Shown piece by piece: positions 21,760-32,759 of a stretch of DNA of 64,000 nt. A program made the translations under genes and the position numbers. This stretch comes from Micromonospora sp. DSM 45708 (lineage in GTDB: Bacteria > Actinomycetota > Actinomycetes > Mycobacteriales > Micromonosporaceae): positions 2,666,001-2,730,000 of the forward strand of contig NZ_CP154796.1 in assembly GCF_039566955.1 (NCBI RefSeq), given 5' to 3'. The notes under the pieces were generated by a model that had not been told where the DNA came from, made no database searches, and saw nothing but the letters and a program-made list of their open reading frames with translations. Numbering within the stretch: the first letter of the stretch is position 1; every line of letters begins with the position of its first letter.

Positions 21760-24429
21760 TCAGGCGGCCAACCCGAGCGTGGCGTCGGGCGACGCCGCTG
21801 TCCGCCGGTTGGGCTCCGCTCGTCCGGGCGGGCCGGGTGCCCGGCCGGTCGGCGCGGTCCGAGCCGCGCCGACCGGCCTGATCCGTGTCGGGGAACCCGG
21901 CCCGTTCCGCCCGCCGTCGACCGGGGCGCTCCGTCGCCCGCCGTCGACCGGGGCGTCCCGTCGCCCGCCGTCAACCGTGGCGTCGACCGGGGCGTCCCGT
22001 TGCCGGGTGGTCGTCCTCGACGGTTCGGCCCGGGTCACGGCCGGGTCGGCGTACCCCGATCGTTGTGCCGCCGACCGGCGGGCGCCGGCCCCGTCCGGCC
22101 CGGGCGGCGGGACGGGCGCCGGTCGGGCCCCTCCACCCGACCGGCGCGACCGTCCCGCCCCGAGCGGACAGGTCGCCCGCTCCTCGGCGCCCCGTCCGGG
22201 GACGCCGGTCCCTACCGGCGCCGGTGGGCGCGCGGCGGGAGCCTCGTCGGGCCGATCGGCCCGCTGGCGCCCCACGCCGACGCCCCGACGACCGCCGACC
22301 CCCCTGTCCGCGACGTCGGTCCCCGAGCCGACGGCGGCCCCTGTGTCGACGACCACCCCTGTGCCGGTGGCGGCCCTCGTCCCCACGGCGGCCCCCGGTG
22401 CGGTGCGGGCCCCCCACCCGACGCCGGCGCCGGTCCGGCTGCGGGCCCCCCGCCCGCTGCCGGACTCCGTCCCGATGTCAGGTCGGGCGGCGACGCCCGC
22501 GCCGGTCCCCGGGCCGACGGCGGCGCCGGACCGGATGGCGACGGTTCCGCCGGTGCGGATCGCCGTCACCGGTGCACCGCCGGTCAGTCGGCGGACGAAG
22601 TCCGCCCGCACCGCCCGCGGCAACCGGTGCGCGGCCACCCGGGCCACCACCGGCTCGACGATCGTCCAGCCGTACGCGCCGCCCCTGCCGCGCGGGTGGA
22701 CGTCGGTGCGCCGACCGCCCCCACCCGCTCCGGTGTCCGAACCGGTCCATCCGCGCGCGCCGTTCGGCGCGGTGGAACCGGTGCCGGCGTCCCCGCCGGC
22801 TCCCGGGCCGGGGACCGGGACCGTGCCGGCGCGGCGGAGCAGGCCGGCCGCGGCCAGCGCGCGCAGCACCGGTCCGGCCTGCCCGGCCGGCCAGGCGAGC
22901 ATCCGCTCGACGGTCGACGCGGCGAGCGTGCCGCCGACCACCGCGCCCGCCATCAGCACCGCGCGCTGCGCGCCGTCCAGCCGGTCCAACCGGGCGTCCA
23001 CCAGCCGGCGGACCGGGGCGGGCACCCCGGCTGGTTCGTCCCCCACGGCGTAGGCGCTCGCGACGGCCGGGTTGCCGCCGACCAGCGGCAGCAGCGCGGC
23101 GGCCAGCGCGGCGGGCCGGCCGGCCCGGTCCAGCAGGTGCCGCAGCAGGCGGCCGGTGTCCCGCGCGCCCAGCGGCGGCAGCCAGATCCGCGACGGGCGG
23201 GCGGCCGGCGCCGGCCGGGGGTCGGCGCGGCCGGAGCCGTGGGTGGTGACCACCGCGAGCGCCAGCCCCCGGTCGCCGGCCGCGGTGAACAACTGGCCCA
23301 GGAACCGGTGCAGCGCCGGCGCGGCCCGGTCCAGGTCGTCCACCGCCACCACCACCGGGCTCCCGGCGGCCCGGTCGAGCAGCAGTTCGCGGACGGCCAC
23401 CACGGCCCGCGCCGCCGCCGTGGCGTCGCGCGGCGCGGCGAGGAACGCGGCCAGCGCGGGGCTGGTCGCGGCCCACCCGGCGGCGCCCGGGGCCGAGCCG
23501 GGCAGCGCGCGTACGGTGGCCGGCCGGCCGGTCGCGCCCGGTGCGAGCAGCGCGCGGACCAGGTCGGCCAGGGGCGCGAGGTCCCCGTCCGGGTACGGGG
23601 GGCAGTGCGCCACGCACCAGCGCACCGCCGTGCCGTCCACCTGCGTCACGGCGCGGGTCAGTTCGTGCAGCAGTCGGCTGCGGCCACTGCCGGGCGGCCC
23701 GCTCACGGTGATCCACCGTGGACGGCGCTCGCGCAGCGCCCGGGTCACCGCGTCGGCCGCGCCGGCCAGTTCGCGCCGGCGGCCCACCAGCGGGCCACGG
23801 TGTCGGGCCGGCCGGTACGGGGACACCCCGGTCACCCGCCAGACGTCCAGCGGCAGCGTCTTGCCGGCCATCGTCACGGTGGCGAGTGGACGCTGCTCCA
23901 CCAGGCCGGCGACCGCCCGCCGGGTGACCGGGCAGACGACCACGCCGCCCGGCGGCGCGTACTCCTGGAGCCGGGCGGCGGTGGTGATCACCGCGCCGCT
24001 GGCCGCGCCGTGACCGCCGTCGCGGGCGCCGGTCAGGTCCACCAGCACCTCGCCGGTCGCCACGCCGACCCGCACCCGCAGCCGGGCGTCGACCGGCGAC
24101 CGCCGGTCCAGCGCCGCCTGGATCTCCAGCCCGGCCCGCACCGCCCGGTACGCGTCGAAGCCGTCGCAGTCTGGCGCGCCGAACAGCGCCATCACGGCGT
24201 CGCCGACGTACTTCTCCACCACGCCCCGCCACCGGCGCAGCACGCCGGACACGGTGCCGAAGTAGACCCGTTGCAGCGTCCGCACGTCCTCCGGGTCGAG
24301 CCGTTCCACCAGGCCGGTCGAGCCGACGATGTCGACGAAGAGCACCGTGACGGTGCGGCGCTCCTCCGGTACCGGCCAGTGCGCCGCGCGGGCGGCTTCC
24401 CGACTCGCCACGGGCGTGGTGATCACCAT
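21760..24429 (-). CDS. Class III adenylate/guanylate cyclase-like protein with AAA ATPase domain
   Basis: An 889-residue protein. Residues ~25-190 are a class III nucleotidyl cyclase domain: 'TVTVLFVDIVGSTGL' (metal Asp33), 'VEKYVGDAVMALFG' (Lys73, metal Asp77). Residues ~220-480 form an AAA/STAND ATPase ('VSGPPGSGRSRLLHEL', 'SPVVVAVDDLDRA'). The Walker A lysine is replaced by Arg. Family members normally continue into TPR repeats; here residues ~560-889 are low-complexity Gly/Ala/Thr/Arg with DNA tandem repeats. The ATG at 24,429 is preferred over a GTG 9 bases upstream. A 21-bp motif shared with the DUF5995-like gene lies 66 bases upstream. It is divergent from the LuxR regulator. Confidence 0.75.
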   Translation of the reverse strand: MVITTPVASREAARAAHWPVPEERRTVTVLFVDIVGSTGLVERLDPEDVRTLQRVYFGTVSGVLRRWRGVVEKYVGDAVMALFGAPDCDGFDAYRAVRAGLEIQAALDRRSPVDARLRVRVGVATGEVLVDLTGARDGGHGAASGAVITTAARLQEYAPPGGVVVCPVTRRAVAGLVEQRPLATVTMAGKTLPLDVWRVTGVSPYRPARHRGPLVGRRRELAGAADAVTRALRERRPRWITVSGPPGSGRSRLLHELTRAVTQVDGTAVRWCVAHCPPYPDGDLAPLADLVRALLAPGATGRPATVRALPGSAPGAAGWAATSPALAAFLAAPRDATAAARAVVAVRELLLDRAAGSPVVVAVDDLDRAAPALHRFLGQLFTAAGDRGLALAVVTTHGSGRADPRPAPAARPSRIWLPPLGARDTGRLLRHLLDRAGRPAALAAALLPLVGGNPAVASAYAVGDEPAGVPAPVRRLVDARLDRLDGAQRAVLMAGAVVGGTLAASTVERMLAWPAGQAGPVLRALAAAGLLRRAGTVPVPGPGAGGDAGTGSTAPNGARGWTGSDTGAGGGGRRTDVHPRGRGGAYGWTIVEPVVARVAAHRLPRAVRADFVRRLTGGAPVTAIRTGGTVAIRSGAAVGPGTGAGVAARPDIGTESGSGRGARSRTGAGVGWGARTAPGAAVGTRAATGTGVVVDTGAAVGSGTDVADRGVGGRRGVGVGRQRADRPDEAPAARPPAPVGTGVPGRGAEERATCPLGAGRSRRSGGGARPAPVPPPGPDGAGARRSAAQRSGYADPAVTRAEPSRTTTRQRDAPVDATVDGGRRDAPVDGGRRSAPVDGGRNGPGSPTRIRPVGAARTAPTGRAPGPPGRAEPNRRTAASPDATLGLAA
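21909..21999. repeat. Imperfect tandem repeat (~27-bp unit)
   Basis: About three copies of a 27-base unit containing CCGTCGACCGGGGCG, with one diverged copy, encode Asp-Gly-Gly-Arg-Arg-x-Ala-Pro-Val units near the C-terminus of the cyclase-AAA protein. Confidence 0.8.
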
Positions 24430-24495
24430 TGCACCCACCCTTTCCCTGGTCCGGTGCCCGACGACCTCCGGACACTTTCACCACCGGGCCCTCGG

Positions 24496-24516
24496 GGGAT
24501 CGGTAGGACGACGTAT
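24496..24516 (-). promoter_or_regulatory. 21-bp motif upstream of cyclase-AAA gene
   Basis: On the minus strand it reads ATACGTCGTCCTACCGATCC plus C, ending 66 bases before the ATG. 19 of 21 positions are identical to the plus-strand site at 27,563-27,583. Probably an activator site or extended promoter element. Confidence 0.7.
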
Positions 24517-24618
24517 GTCGACCACGCGCAACCGTTAGTCGTGTTGTCGACGCGAGGAGTACGAGTGGGCCCCTGAGGCCGTAGAACGGTGCGGGGACCT
24601 GTGACTAGGCTGCGTTCC

Positions 24619-27549
24619 ATGGCCAGCGACGTGGACACCGCACCGCTCGTCGGCCGCGCCGGGACCGTGGCGACGCTGCGCTCGGCGCTGCTCGACGACG
24701 TCGCCCCGGGGCACACCGCGGCGGTCTTCCTCACCGGCGAGAGCGGGGTGGGCAAGACCCGGATGCTGAGCGAGGTCGGTGAGCAGGTGCGGCAGGCCGG
24801 CGCGCTGGTGCTGACCGGCTCCTGTCTCGACATCGGTGACGCCTCGCCACTGCACCCGGTGCGCCAGGCGCTGCGGCGGCTCGACGCCGATCTGGCCGAG
24901 GCGCGCACCACCTCGGCGGTCCGGGGGCTGTTGCAGGTGTTCGACGAGGAGACCCCCGGCCCGGACGGTGCCGGCGCGCTGCTGGAACGGGTCGCCCAGG
25001 GGCTGCACCTGGTGGCCGGCGGCCGGCCGCTGGTGCTGGTCCTCGACGACCTCCAGTGGGTCGACCGGAGCACCCGCCAGCTCCTGCTCTATCTGCTCGC
25101 CGGCCTGGGCGACCTGCAACTGTCCGTGCTGGCCGCGATCCGCGCGGAGTCGCTGCGGGGCGCGCACCCGCTGCGCCGGGTGCTCGCCGAGCTGCGCCGG
25201 TTGCGCTCCGTCCAGGTGGTCGACCTGCTCCCGCTGGACCGGGCCGGCACGGACGAGCTGGCCGCCGCGATCGTCGGCGCGCCACTGCCACCGGAGGCCG
25301 CCGACCAGATGTGGCAGCGCAGCGGCGGCAACCCGTTCGTGGTGGAGGAGCTGGCCCGCGACCGGCGGGACGGCCGCGACGGCCTCTCCGACACGCTGCG
25401 CGAGGTCTTCCTGGGCCGGGTCGATGCGCTGCCCCAGCCGGCGCACGCCGTGGTGCAGGCGGTCGCCGCCGGCGTCGAGCCGGTCGAGCACTGGCTGCTG
25501 GCGCAGGTGGTCCGGTTGCCCGAGGACGAGCTGCTCGACGCGGTGCGCGAGGCGGTGGCGCACCGCCTGCTGGTCGGCGCCGACGACGGCTACCGGCTTC
25601 GGCACCGGCTGGTCGCCGAGATCCTGGCCGACGAGCTGCTGCCCGCCGAGCGGGCCGCGCTGCACCGCCGCTACGCCGAGGCGCTCACCGCCGCCCCGGC
25701 CGAGCTGCACCAGGCCCGGCTGGCCCACCACTGGCGGCAGGCCGGCGAGCCGGCCCGGGCGCTGCCGGCGGCGATGGCCGCGGCCCGCGAGGCGGAACGG
25801 CTGCACGGGTACGCCGAGGCGCACCGGCACTGGTCCACCGCGTTGACGCTGGCGGCCACGCCGGCCGTGGTGCCGTCCGACGGCGGTCGGCCGGAACCCG
25901 TCGAGGTGGACCGCGCCGAGCTGCTCAGCCACGCCGCGGAGGCCGCGCACCACAGCGGCGAACACGCCCGGGCGCTGACCCTGCTGGCGGAGCTGGCGGC
26001 CGATCCGGCGGGCCCGCAGATCTGCGCGCTGCACATCCGGCGGGCCCGCTACCTGGCCGCCGCCGGTCGGTCCGCGCCGGCCGAGGAGGAGTACCGGCGG
26101 GTGCTCGCCTCCACCGACTGCACGCCGCACGAGCGGTGCACCGCCGCCGCCCGCCGGGCCGAGCTGCTGCTGCACCTGGGGCGCTACGCCGAGGCCGGCG
26201 AGCAGGCCCGGGAGGCGCTCGAGCTGGCCGCCGGCGTGCCCGGTTGCGCCTCCGAGGTGGTGCTGGCCAGCTCCGCGCTCGGCTTCAGCGAGGCCTTCCT
26301 GGGGGACCCGGCGGACGGGCTGGCGGTGATGCGCCGGGCGCTGGAGACCGCCGAGTCCTCCGGCCGGCCGGAGGACGTGGCCTGCGCGTACCTGCACCTG
26401 GCGGAGCTGCTCACCGGGCCGCTCAACATCCTGGAGGAGGGCGTCGTGGTGGCCCGCCGCGGCGCCGAGCGCGTCGCCGAGCTGGGCCTCGGCCGCACCT
26501 GGGAGACCCGGCTGCTGGCCGTGGCGACGAACGGGTTGTTCCGGGTCGGGCAGTGGGCCGAGGCGGAGAAGGTCGTCGCCGCCGCGCTGCGGCACCGGCC
26601 GTCCGGCGCGGACGCGGTCGAGCTGCTGCTCGCCCGGTGCCGGCTCTCCGTCGGGTACGGCGACGTGGAGGCCTCCGACCGTGACCTGGAGGCGGTCGCC
26701 ACGGTGCTGGCCGGCGGCGGCGCCCGGCACGTGCTGCCGATGCTCATCCTGCGCGCCGGGCTGGCCATGTGGCAGGGTCGGCACGACCTGGCCCGGCAGG
26801 CCGTCCAGCGGGGCCTGACCGAGAGCCGCTCCGACGACGTCATCGTGCTGGCCACGCTGGCCTGGCACGGGCTGCGGGCCGAGGCGGAGGCGGCGGCCAG
26901 CCGGACGGTCGAGGTGGACCCGAACGCGGTGCGCCGGCTGCGCGAGGTGGTCGACCGGGTGACCCGCAAGAGCGCACAGGCGGGCGCCCCGGTGCGGTAC
27001 GTCGCGGACGGTTTCCTGGCGCTCTGCGACGCCGAGCTGAGCCGGCTCGACGACGGTCGGGGCGATCCGGAGCTGTGGGGCCGTTCCGCCACCGAGTGGG
27101 ACCGGCGCCACCATCCCTACCCGGCGGCGTACTCCCGCCTGCGGCAGGCCGAGGCGCTGCTGTCCCGACGCAGCCGGATGGCGACGGCCGGCAAGCTGTT
27201 GCGCCAGGCGCACGCGACGGCGCAGGCGCTCGGCGCGGTGCCGCTCAGCGCGGAGATCCGTACCCTGGCCGGTCGGGCCCGGGTCACCCTGGACGACGCG
27301 CCGGCGCCGGTGCCCCGGCCACGCGCGGCGCCCGTCGTGCCCGCGGTGGACGAGCTGGCGGTGCTGACCGCGCGCGAGCGGGAGGTGCTCGCCGCGGTCG
27401 CCGAGGGGCTGACGAACAAGGAGATCGGCCAGCGGCTGTTCATCAGCGAGCGGACCATCGGCGTGCACGTGTCGCACATCTTCGACAAGCTCCAGGTCCG
27501 GACGCGGGTGCAGGCCAGCGCCATCTTCCTGCGTAACCGTCCGGGATAG
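24619..27549 (+). CDS. LuxR-family regulator with AAA ATPase domain (LAL type)
   Basis: A 976-residue protein. The N-terminal ATPase has an intact Walker A ('LTGESGVGKTRML') and Walker B ('LVLVLDDLQWVDRS'). The middle ~500 residues are TPR-like helical repeats. The C-terminal LuxR HTH is clear: 'LTAREREVLAAVAEGLTNKEIGQRLFISERTIGVHVSHIFDKLQVRTRVQA'. The ATG at 24,619 is chosen; GTG codons at 24,601 and 24,589 are in frame and no start has a strong ribosome-binding site. Large ATP-binding LuxR regulators activate targets on sensing a ligand. The shared 21-bp motif upstream of both flanking genes suggests they are targets. Confidence 0.88.
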   Translation: MASDVDTAPLVGRAGTVATLRSALLDDVAPGHTAAVFLTGESGVGKTRMLSEVGEQVRQAGALVLTGSCLDIGDASPLHPVRQALRRLDADLAEARTTSAVRGLLQVFDEETPGPDGAGALLERVAQGLHLVAGGRPLVLVLDDLQWVDRSTRQLLLYLLAGLGDLQLSVLAAIRAESLRGAHPLRRVLAELRRLRSVQVVDLLPLDRAGTDELAAAIVGAPLPPEAADQMWQRSGGNPFVVEELARDRRDGRDGLSDTLREVFLGRVDALPQPAHAVVQAVAAGVEPVEHWLLAQVVRLPEDELLDAVREAVAHRLLVGADDGYRLRHRLVAEILADELLPAERAALHRRYAEALTAAPAELHQARLAHHWRQAGEPARALPAAMAAAREAERLHGYAEAHRHWSTALTLAATPAVVPSDGGRPEPVEVDRAELLSHAAEAAHHSGEHARALTLLAELAADPAGPQICALHIRRARYLAAAGRSAPAEEEYRRVLASTDCTPHERCTAAARRAELLLHLGRYAEAGEQAREALELAAGVPGCASEVVLASSALGFSEAFLGDPADGLAVMRRALETAESSGRPEDVACAYLHLAELLTGPLNILEEGVVVARRGAERVAELGLGRTWETRLLAVATNGLFRVGQWAEAEKVVAAALRHRPSGADAVELLLARCRLSVGYGDVEASDRDLEAVATVLAGGGARHVLPMLILRAGLAMWQGRHDLARQAVQRGLTESRSDDVIVLATLAWHGLRAEAEAAASRTVEVDPNAVRRLREVVDRVTRKSAQAGAPVRYVADGFLALCDAELSRLDDGRGDPELWGRSATEWDRRHHPYPAAYSRLRQAEALLSRRSRMATAGKLLRQAHATAQALGAVPLSAEIRTLAGRARVTLDDAPAPVPRPRAAPVVPAVDELAVLTAREREVLAAVAEGLTNKEIGQRLFISERTIGVHVSHIFDKLQVRTRVQASAIFLRNRPG

Positions 27550-27562
27550 ACGGACGCCGGCA

Positions 27563-27583
27563 ATACGTCGTTCTACTGATCCC
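27563..27583 (+). promoter_or_regulatory. 21-bp motif upstream of DUF5995-like gene
   Basis: Reads ATACGTCGTTCTACTGATCC plus C, 77 bases before the ATG at 27,661, matching the motif at 24,496-24,516 at 19 of 21 positions. It begins 14 bases after the stop of the LuxR gene. Confidence 0.7.
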
Positions 27584-27660
27584 ACCCACGTACCGCGGCT
27601 GGCAGGCTGTCCCGCGGAATCGGATGGCGTCGTGGGGGCGCCGACCATCGTGGAGGAGAG

Positions 27661-28431
27661 ATGACCGAACCGGTCTGGGGTCCCGTGCACCAGGACATCG
27701 TCGGGTTGCTCGCCGACCACCCCGCCGACGTGCCGGCGGTCGTCGACCATCTCACCAAGTTGCAGGACCTGCTGGTCCGGCTCCCGCCGTTGGAGGCGAG
27801 CTGCCCGCTCGCCGACTTCAACCGGCTCTACCTGGTGATCACCAGCACGGTGCTCGACGGTCTGTACGAGGACCGCTTCGTCGATCCGGCGTTCCTGGCC
27901 CGGCTCGACGTGGAGTTCGCCGCCCGCTACTTCGAGGCGCTGCGGTTCTGGACCGACTCCAGCCCGAGCACGCCGCGGGCCTGGTCGTGCCTGTTCAAGC
28001 GGATGCGTGGCCCGGACGCCCGGCCGCTGCCGTCGGCCGCCGCCGGGGTGAACGCGCACATCAACTACGACCTGCCGTTCGCGCTGGTGACGACGCTGGA
28101 GAGCCTGGAGTCCGAGCCGGTCGACGGCAGCGACCAGCACCACGACTACCTGGAGATCAACAAGATCTTCGCCGAGCGGATCCCGGAGCTGCGCCGGGGC
28201 TACCTGGACCACTGGCAGCTCATGATCGACATGGTGAACGGCGACATCGACGACTGGTACCAGGGCGAGCTGGTGGAGTACACCCGCAACGTGGCGTGGC
28301 GCAACGCGCAGAAGATCTGGCACTGCCGCCACGACCCGGACGCCCGTGAGTGTGAGCGGACGCGGCTGGACGACAACGCCGCGCTGCTCGGCCGGCTGCT
28401 GCTGTCGCCCCTCGGGGCGTTCCTGCAGTAG
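27661..28431 (+). CDS. DUF5995-like protein
   Basis: A 256-residue soluble protein with ATG behind GGAGGAGAG. Features include '[44 protein letters not shown]', '[18 protein letters not shown]', '[11 protein letters not shown]' and 'ARNAQKIWH'-type helices, consistent with the all-helical DUF5995 family as I remember it. The His/Asp/Glu-rich segments might form a metal site but this is not established. It follows the LuxR gene and carries the 21-bp motif in its promoter, so it is a likely member of that regulon. Confidence 0.7.
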   Translation: MTEPVWGPVHQDIVGLLADHPADVPAVVDHLTKLQDLLVRLPPLEASCPLADFNRLYLVITSTVLDGLYEDRFVDPAFLARLDVEFAARYFEALRFWTDSSPSTPRAWSCLFKRMRGPDARPLPSAAAGVNAHINYDLPFALVTTLESLESEPVDGSDQHHDYLEINKIFAERIPELRRGYLDHWQLMIDMVNGDIDDWYQGELVEYTRNVAWRNAQKIWHCRHDPDARECERTRLDDNAALLGRLLLSPLGAFLQ

Positions 28432-28556
28432 CCGGGACGGGGGGTCCCCGCGTCCCGCCGTCCGGGCGCGGGACGCGGGGACGCCGTCCGGTTCGTCCGT
28501 TCCCCCGATCCGGCATTCCGCCGGGGCGCGACCCGGGTACCGCCTACCGTCGGGTC

Positions 28557-30653
28557 ATGGCGCAGGCACGGGACGGGGAGCAGCCCCGGCGTACGCGGGA
28601 CCGCCGCCGCGAGGCGCACGCCGCCGCCGCGGCCCGGGCCGGCCGGCACGCCGAGCCCGACGACCGGGCCGGCCGTGCCCGGGGCGCGCTGCCGGAGCGG
28701 GTGGCCGCGCCGGCCCGGCCGGCGGCCCCGGCCGACCGGCTGCACCGCTGGCTGTTCCAGCACCGGGTCGAGCCGGTCGGCCCGGAGGTCGGGGAGCACC
28801 AGGCGCGGGCCCACCCGTGGTGGCAGGTGATGTGCCTGACCGGCGTCGACTACTTCTCCACCCTGTCCTACCTGCCCGGCATCGCCGCGGTCGCGGCCGG
28901 CGCGCTCAGCCCGCTGGCCACCCTGCTCATCGTGGCGCTGACGCTGCTCGGCATGCTGCCGATGTACCGGCGGGTGGCCCGGGAGAGCCCGCACGGGCAG
29001 GGCTCGGTGGCCATGCTGGAGCGGTTGCTGCCGTTCTGGCGCGGCAAGATCTTCGTGCTGGTGCTGCTCGGCTTCGTGGCCACCTCCTGGATCATCACGA
29101 TCACGCTCTCCGCCGCCGACGCCAGCGTGCACCTGCTGGAGAACCCGGTGCTGCCCGCGTCGTTCCCGCACGGCACCACCGCCGCGGTGCTGGTGACGGT
29201 GGTGTTGCTGCTGGTGCTCGGCGGCGTCTTCCTGCTCGGGTTCAGCGAGGCGGTGCAGGTCGCCATCCCGCTGGTGGCGGTCTTCCTGGCGTTGAACGCG
29301 GTGGTGGTGGTCGCCGGGCTCGCCGAGGTCGCCGCCGACCCGGGGCTGCTCACCGACTGGACCAGTCGGCTGACCCGGGTCGGCGGTGCCGGCGATGTGC
29401 TGGCCACCAGCGTGCTCGCGTTCCCGCTGCTGGTGCTGGGGCTCTCCGGCTTCGAGACCGGGGTGAGCATGATGCCGCTGGTCCGGGGCGACGGTGCCGA
29501 CCCGGAGCGCCGGCTCGCCGCCCGGATCCGCAGCACCCGTCGGCTGCTCACCACCGCCGCGCTGATCATGTCGGTCTACCTGGTCGCCACCACGTTCGTC
29601 ACCACGGTGCTGATCCCGCCGGCGGCGTTCGCCCCGGGCGGGGCGGCCAACGGGCGGGCGCTGGCGTTCCTCGCCCACGAGCGCCTCGGCGAGGTGTTCG
29701 GCACCGTCTACGACGTCAGCAGCGTGCTCATCCTCTGGTTCGCGGGCGCCTCGGCGATGGCCGGGTTGATCAACATCGTGCCCCGCTACCTACCGTCGTA
29801 CGGGATGGCGCCGGAGTGGGGCCGGGCGGTCCGTCCGGTGGTGCTGGTCTACACCGCGATCAGCATCGCCATCACGGTCGCGTTCTCCGCCGACGTCAAC
29901 GCCCAGGCCGGCGCGTACGCCACCGGCATCCTGGCCATGATGGTCTCCGGCGCGATCGCGGTGACCATCTCGGCGGCGCGTGCCCGGCACCGGCTCGCCG
30001 CGGCCGGGTTCGCGCTGCTCACCACCGTGCTGCTGTACGCGCTCGCGGAGAACGTGGTGGCGAAGCCGGACGGCATCACCATCTCCGGCTTCTTCATCGC
30101 CGGGATCGTCGCGGTCTCGTTGATCTCCCGGGTCACCCGGACCACCGAGCTGCGCGCCGAGCGGATCGAGTTCGACGGCCCGGCCCGCCGGTTCGTCGAC
30201 GAGTCCGTCGCCCGGGACGGGCGGCTGCACGTCATCGCCAACAAGCGGCAGAGCGGGTCGGTGAAGGAGTACCGGGTCAAGGAACGGGCGCAGCGGTCGA
30301 TGAATCCGGTTCCCGGCGCCGCCGACGTGATCTTCCTGGAGATCGACGTCAGCGACCCGTCGCAGTTCAGCCACGTGCTGCGGGTGCACGGGGTGGAGAT
30401 CGGCGGGTACCGGATCCTGCGGGCCCGCAGCCCGGCCGCGCCGAACGCCATCGCGGCGATCCTGCTCGCGCTGCGCGACGCCACCGGGGTCCGCCCGCAC
30501 TGCCACTTCGAGTGGTCGGAGGGGAACCCGATCGCCCACCTGCTGCGCTACCTGATCCTGGGGCGCGGTGACACGCCGCCGGTGGTCCGGGAGATCATCC
30601 GCAAGTCCGAGCCGGACCCCACCCGCCGGCCCGGCATCCACGTCGGCGGTTGA
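28557..30653 (+). CDS. APC-superfamily amino acid permease with cytosolic C-terminal domain
   Basis: A 698-residue protein. A ~60-residue Ala/Arg-rich cytosolic N-terminus is followed by about 12 membrane helices ('[28 protein letters not shown]', '[21 protein letters not shown]', '[21 protein letters not shown]', '[28 protein letters not shown]'). The ~170-residue soluble C-terminal domain ('[25 protein letters not shown]', '[15 protein letters not shown]') is typical of a subgroup of actinobacterial APC permeases. Substrate is unknown. The true start could be downstream, as the N-terminus is low complexity. Confidence 0.8.
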   Translation: MAQARDGEQPRRTRDRRREAHAAAAARAGRHAEPDDRAGRARGALPERVAAPARPAAPADRLHRWLFQHRVEPVGPEVGEHQARAHPWWQVMCLTGVDYFSTLSYLPGIAAVAAGALSPLATLLIVALTLLGMLPMYRRVARESPHGQGSVAMLERLLPFWRGKIFVLVLLGFVATSWIITITLSAADASVHLLENPVLPASFPHGTTAAVLVTVVLLLVLGGVFLLGFSEAVQVAIPLVAVFLALNAVVVVAGLAEVAADPGLLTDWTSRLTRVGGAGDVLATSVLAFPLLVLGLSGFETGVSMMPLVRGDGADPERRLAARIRSTRRLLTTAALIMSVYLVATTFVTTVLIPPAAFAPGGAANGRALAFLAHERLGEVFGTVYDVSSVLILWFAGASAMAGLINIVPRYLPSYGMAPEWGRAVRPVVLVYTAISIAITVAFSADVNAQAGAYATGILAMMVSGAIAVTISAARARHRLAAAGFALLTTVLLYALAENVVAKPDGITISGFFIAGIVAVSLISRVTRTTELRAERIEFDGPARRFVDESVARDGRLHVIANKRQSGSVKEYRVKERAQRSMNPVPGAADVIFLEIDVSDPSQFSHVLRVHGVEIGGYRILRARSPAAPNAIAAILLALRDATGVRPHCHFEWSEGNPIAHLLRYLILGRGDTPPVVREIIRKSEPDPTRRPGIHVGG

Positions 30654-30778
30654 GGTTGAAGGAGGGGCCCCGGTGAACGCCTCCGGTCGAGAGGGCAACC
30701 CTTCTCACGCCCGCGCCGAAAACCCAGCCTCCTAGGACGGCATAGCGGGGGAGAGCGGCGTCGCCCGGGGCACGAAAC

Positions 30779-30807
30779 GGCCCGCGCTCGCCGAGCGGGC
30801 GCGGGCC
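30779..30807 (-). terminator. Hairpin downstream of small membrane protein gene
   Basis: GGCCCGCGCTCG...CGGGCGCGGGCC forms a GC-rich stem-loop 25 bases after the stop of the minus-strand gene at 30,832. Typical of GC-rich actinobacterial terminators without a U tract. Confidence 0.6.
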
Positions 30808-30831
30808 GGGAGAGTGCGACGTGCGGCGGAC

Positions 30832-31038
30832 CTACTTGGACGGCTCCGGAAGCTTGCAGTCGATCTTCGGGTTGGCGCCGATGTAGTTCAACGGGCCGGC
30901 GACGATGGTGACCAGGATCGTGCCCGCCTCCGCGCAGTTGGTGTCGTCGTTGCCGTAGTAGCCGCGCTGGCCGGCGGCGATCGCGCCGATGATGAGCCAG
31001 ATCACGACCAGGACGCCGACTATCGAGGTGCCGCGCAT
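30832..31038 (-). CDS. Small single-pass membrane protein
   Basis: A 68-residue protein with ATG at 31,036-31,038 behind GGAGG (7-base spacing). It has an N-terminal membrane helix ('TSIVGVLVVIWLIIGAIAAGQRGYY') and a C-terminal half with two Cys residues ('DTNCAEAGTILVTIVAGPLNYIGANPKIDCKLPEPSK') that could form a disulfide outside the membrane. I believe short proteins with this 'RGYY..CA..GTI..TIVAGPLNYIG' pattern are conserved in actinobacteria; function is unknown. Confidence 0.75.
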   Translation of the reverse strand: MRGTSIVGVLVVIWLIIGAIAAGQRGYYGNDDTNCAEAGTILVTIVAGPLNYIGANPKIDCKLPEPSK

Positions 31039-31140
31039 CAGTTGCCTCCACGGGGTTGTGGTGGATTCGAGGTGGAGGGCATGTACCCCGCGCGGGTGAT
31101 CCGCCAAACGGCGTCCCGGTCCCGGTACGGCCGATTCCGA

Positions 31141-31733
31141 TTACCGGCCCGGTGACTCGGTGCGGTGGCGCCGGCTCCTCCGGCGGGCGACCCCGGCTGC
31201 GCCGGTGGTCGGCCCCGGCCACTGCGGCCAGCACCAGCATGGCGTCGACGGAGGCGTACGCCGGAGTGGTGCAGGCTGAACAGGGTGCCGGAGACCAGCA
31301 CCGCGTCGCCAAGCGCGATGGTGAAGAACTGCTGGTGGCGCTCGGCGAGGTGCTCGGCGGTCACGTTGCGCCGGGCCTCTGGCACCGGCCCCAGGCCGGG
31401 CACCGGGTAGGCCAGCCGGAACCCGACGTAGTCGACGGCCAGCGCCGAGGCCCAGAACCACGTCCGGGCGGCGCCGTGCGCCGCGACCGCGCCGACCAGC
31501 CAGGGCACCGCCGACACCGCGGACCAGACGAAGACCCGGATGGTCCGGCGGCGGGTCTGGGGATGTCGCGGAACCCGCCGGCAGGAGGAACAGGCAGCGT
31601 CCGAGATGGATCGCCACGTACCTGCCGGCGAAGACCAGCCTCCGGGATGGCGGCGGTCGTCAGCAGCGCGCCGAACATCAGGACCACCAGCACGTCGGGC
31701 CGGTGGCGACGATCGGTCACCACCGGCCCGCAA
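31141..31733 (-). pseudogene. Broken LtrA-like (low temperature requirement A) gene
   Basis: LtrA-like sequence is scattered over different minus-strand frames. 'RPDVLVVLMFGALLTTAAIP' appears at the 5' side. 'FVWSAVSAVPWLVGAVAAHGAARTWFWASALAVDYVGFRLAYPVPGLG' and the family motif 'VTAEHLAERHQQFFTIALGDAVLVSGTLF' lie in a second frame. A further hydrophobic stretch, 'YASVDAMLVLAAVAGAD', lies in a third. At least two frameshifts and a large 5' deletion are needed compared with the usual ~370-400 residues. Exact boundaries are uncertain. Confidence 0.7.
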
Positions 31734-31742
31734 CGGTACGGA

Positions 31743-32759
<1,017 letters not shown>

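Noticed and set aside
24535..28332. Very long open frame antisense to the LuxR and DUF5995-like genes
   Set aside because: It mirrors the high-GC codon bias of the genes on the other strand and gives an Arg/Gln/His/Pro-rich translation without domains; typical artefact in high-GC DNA.
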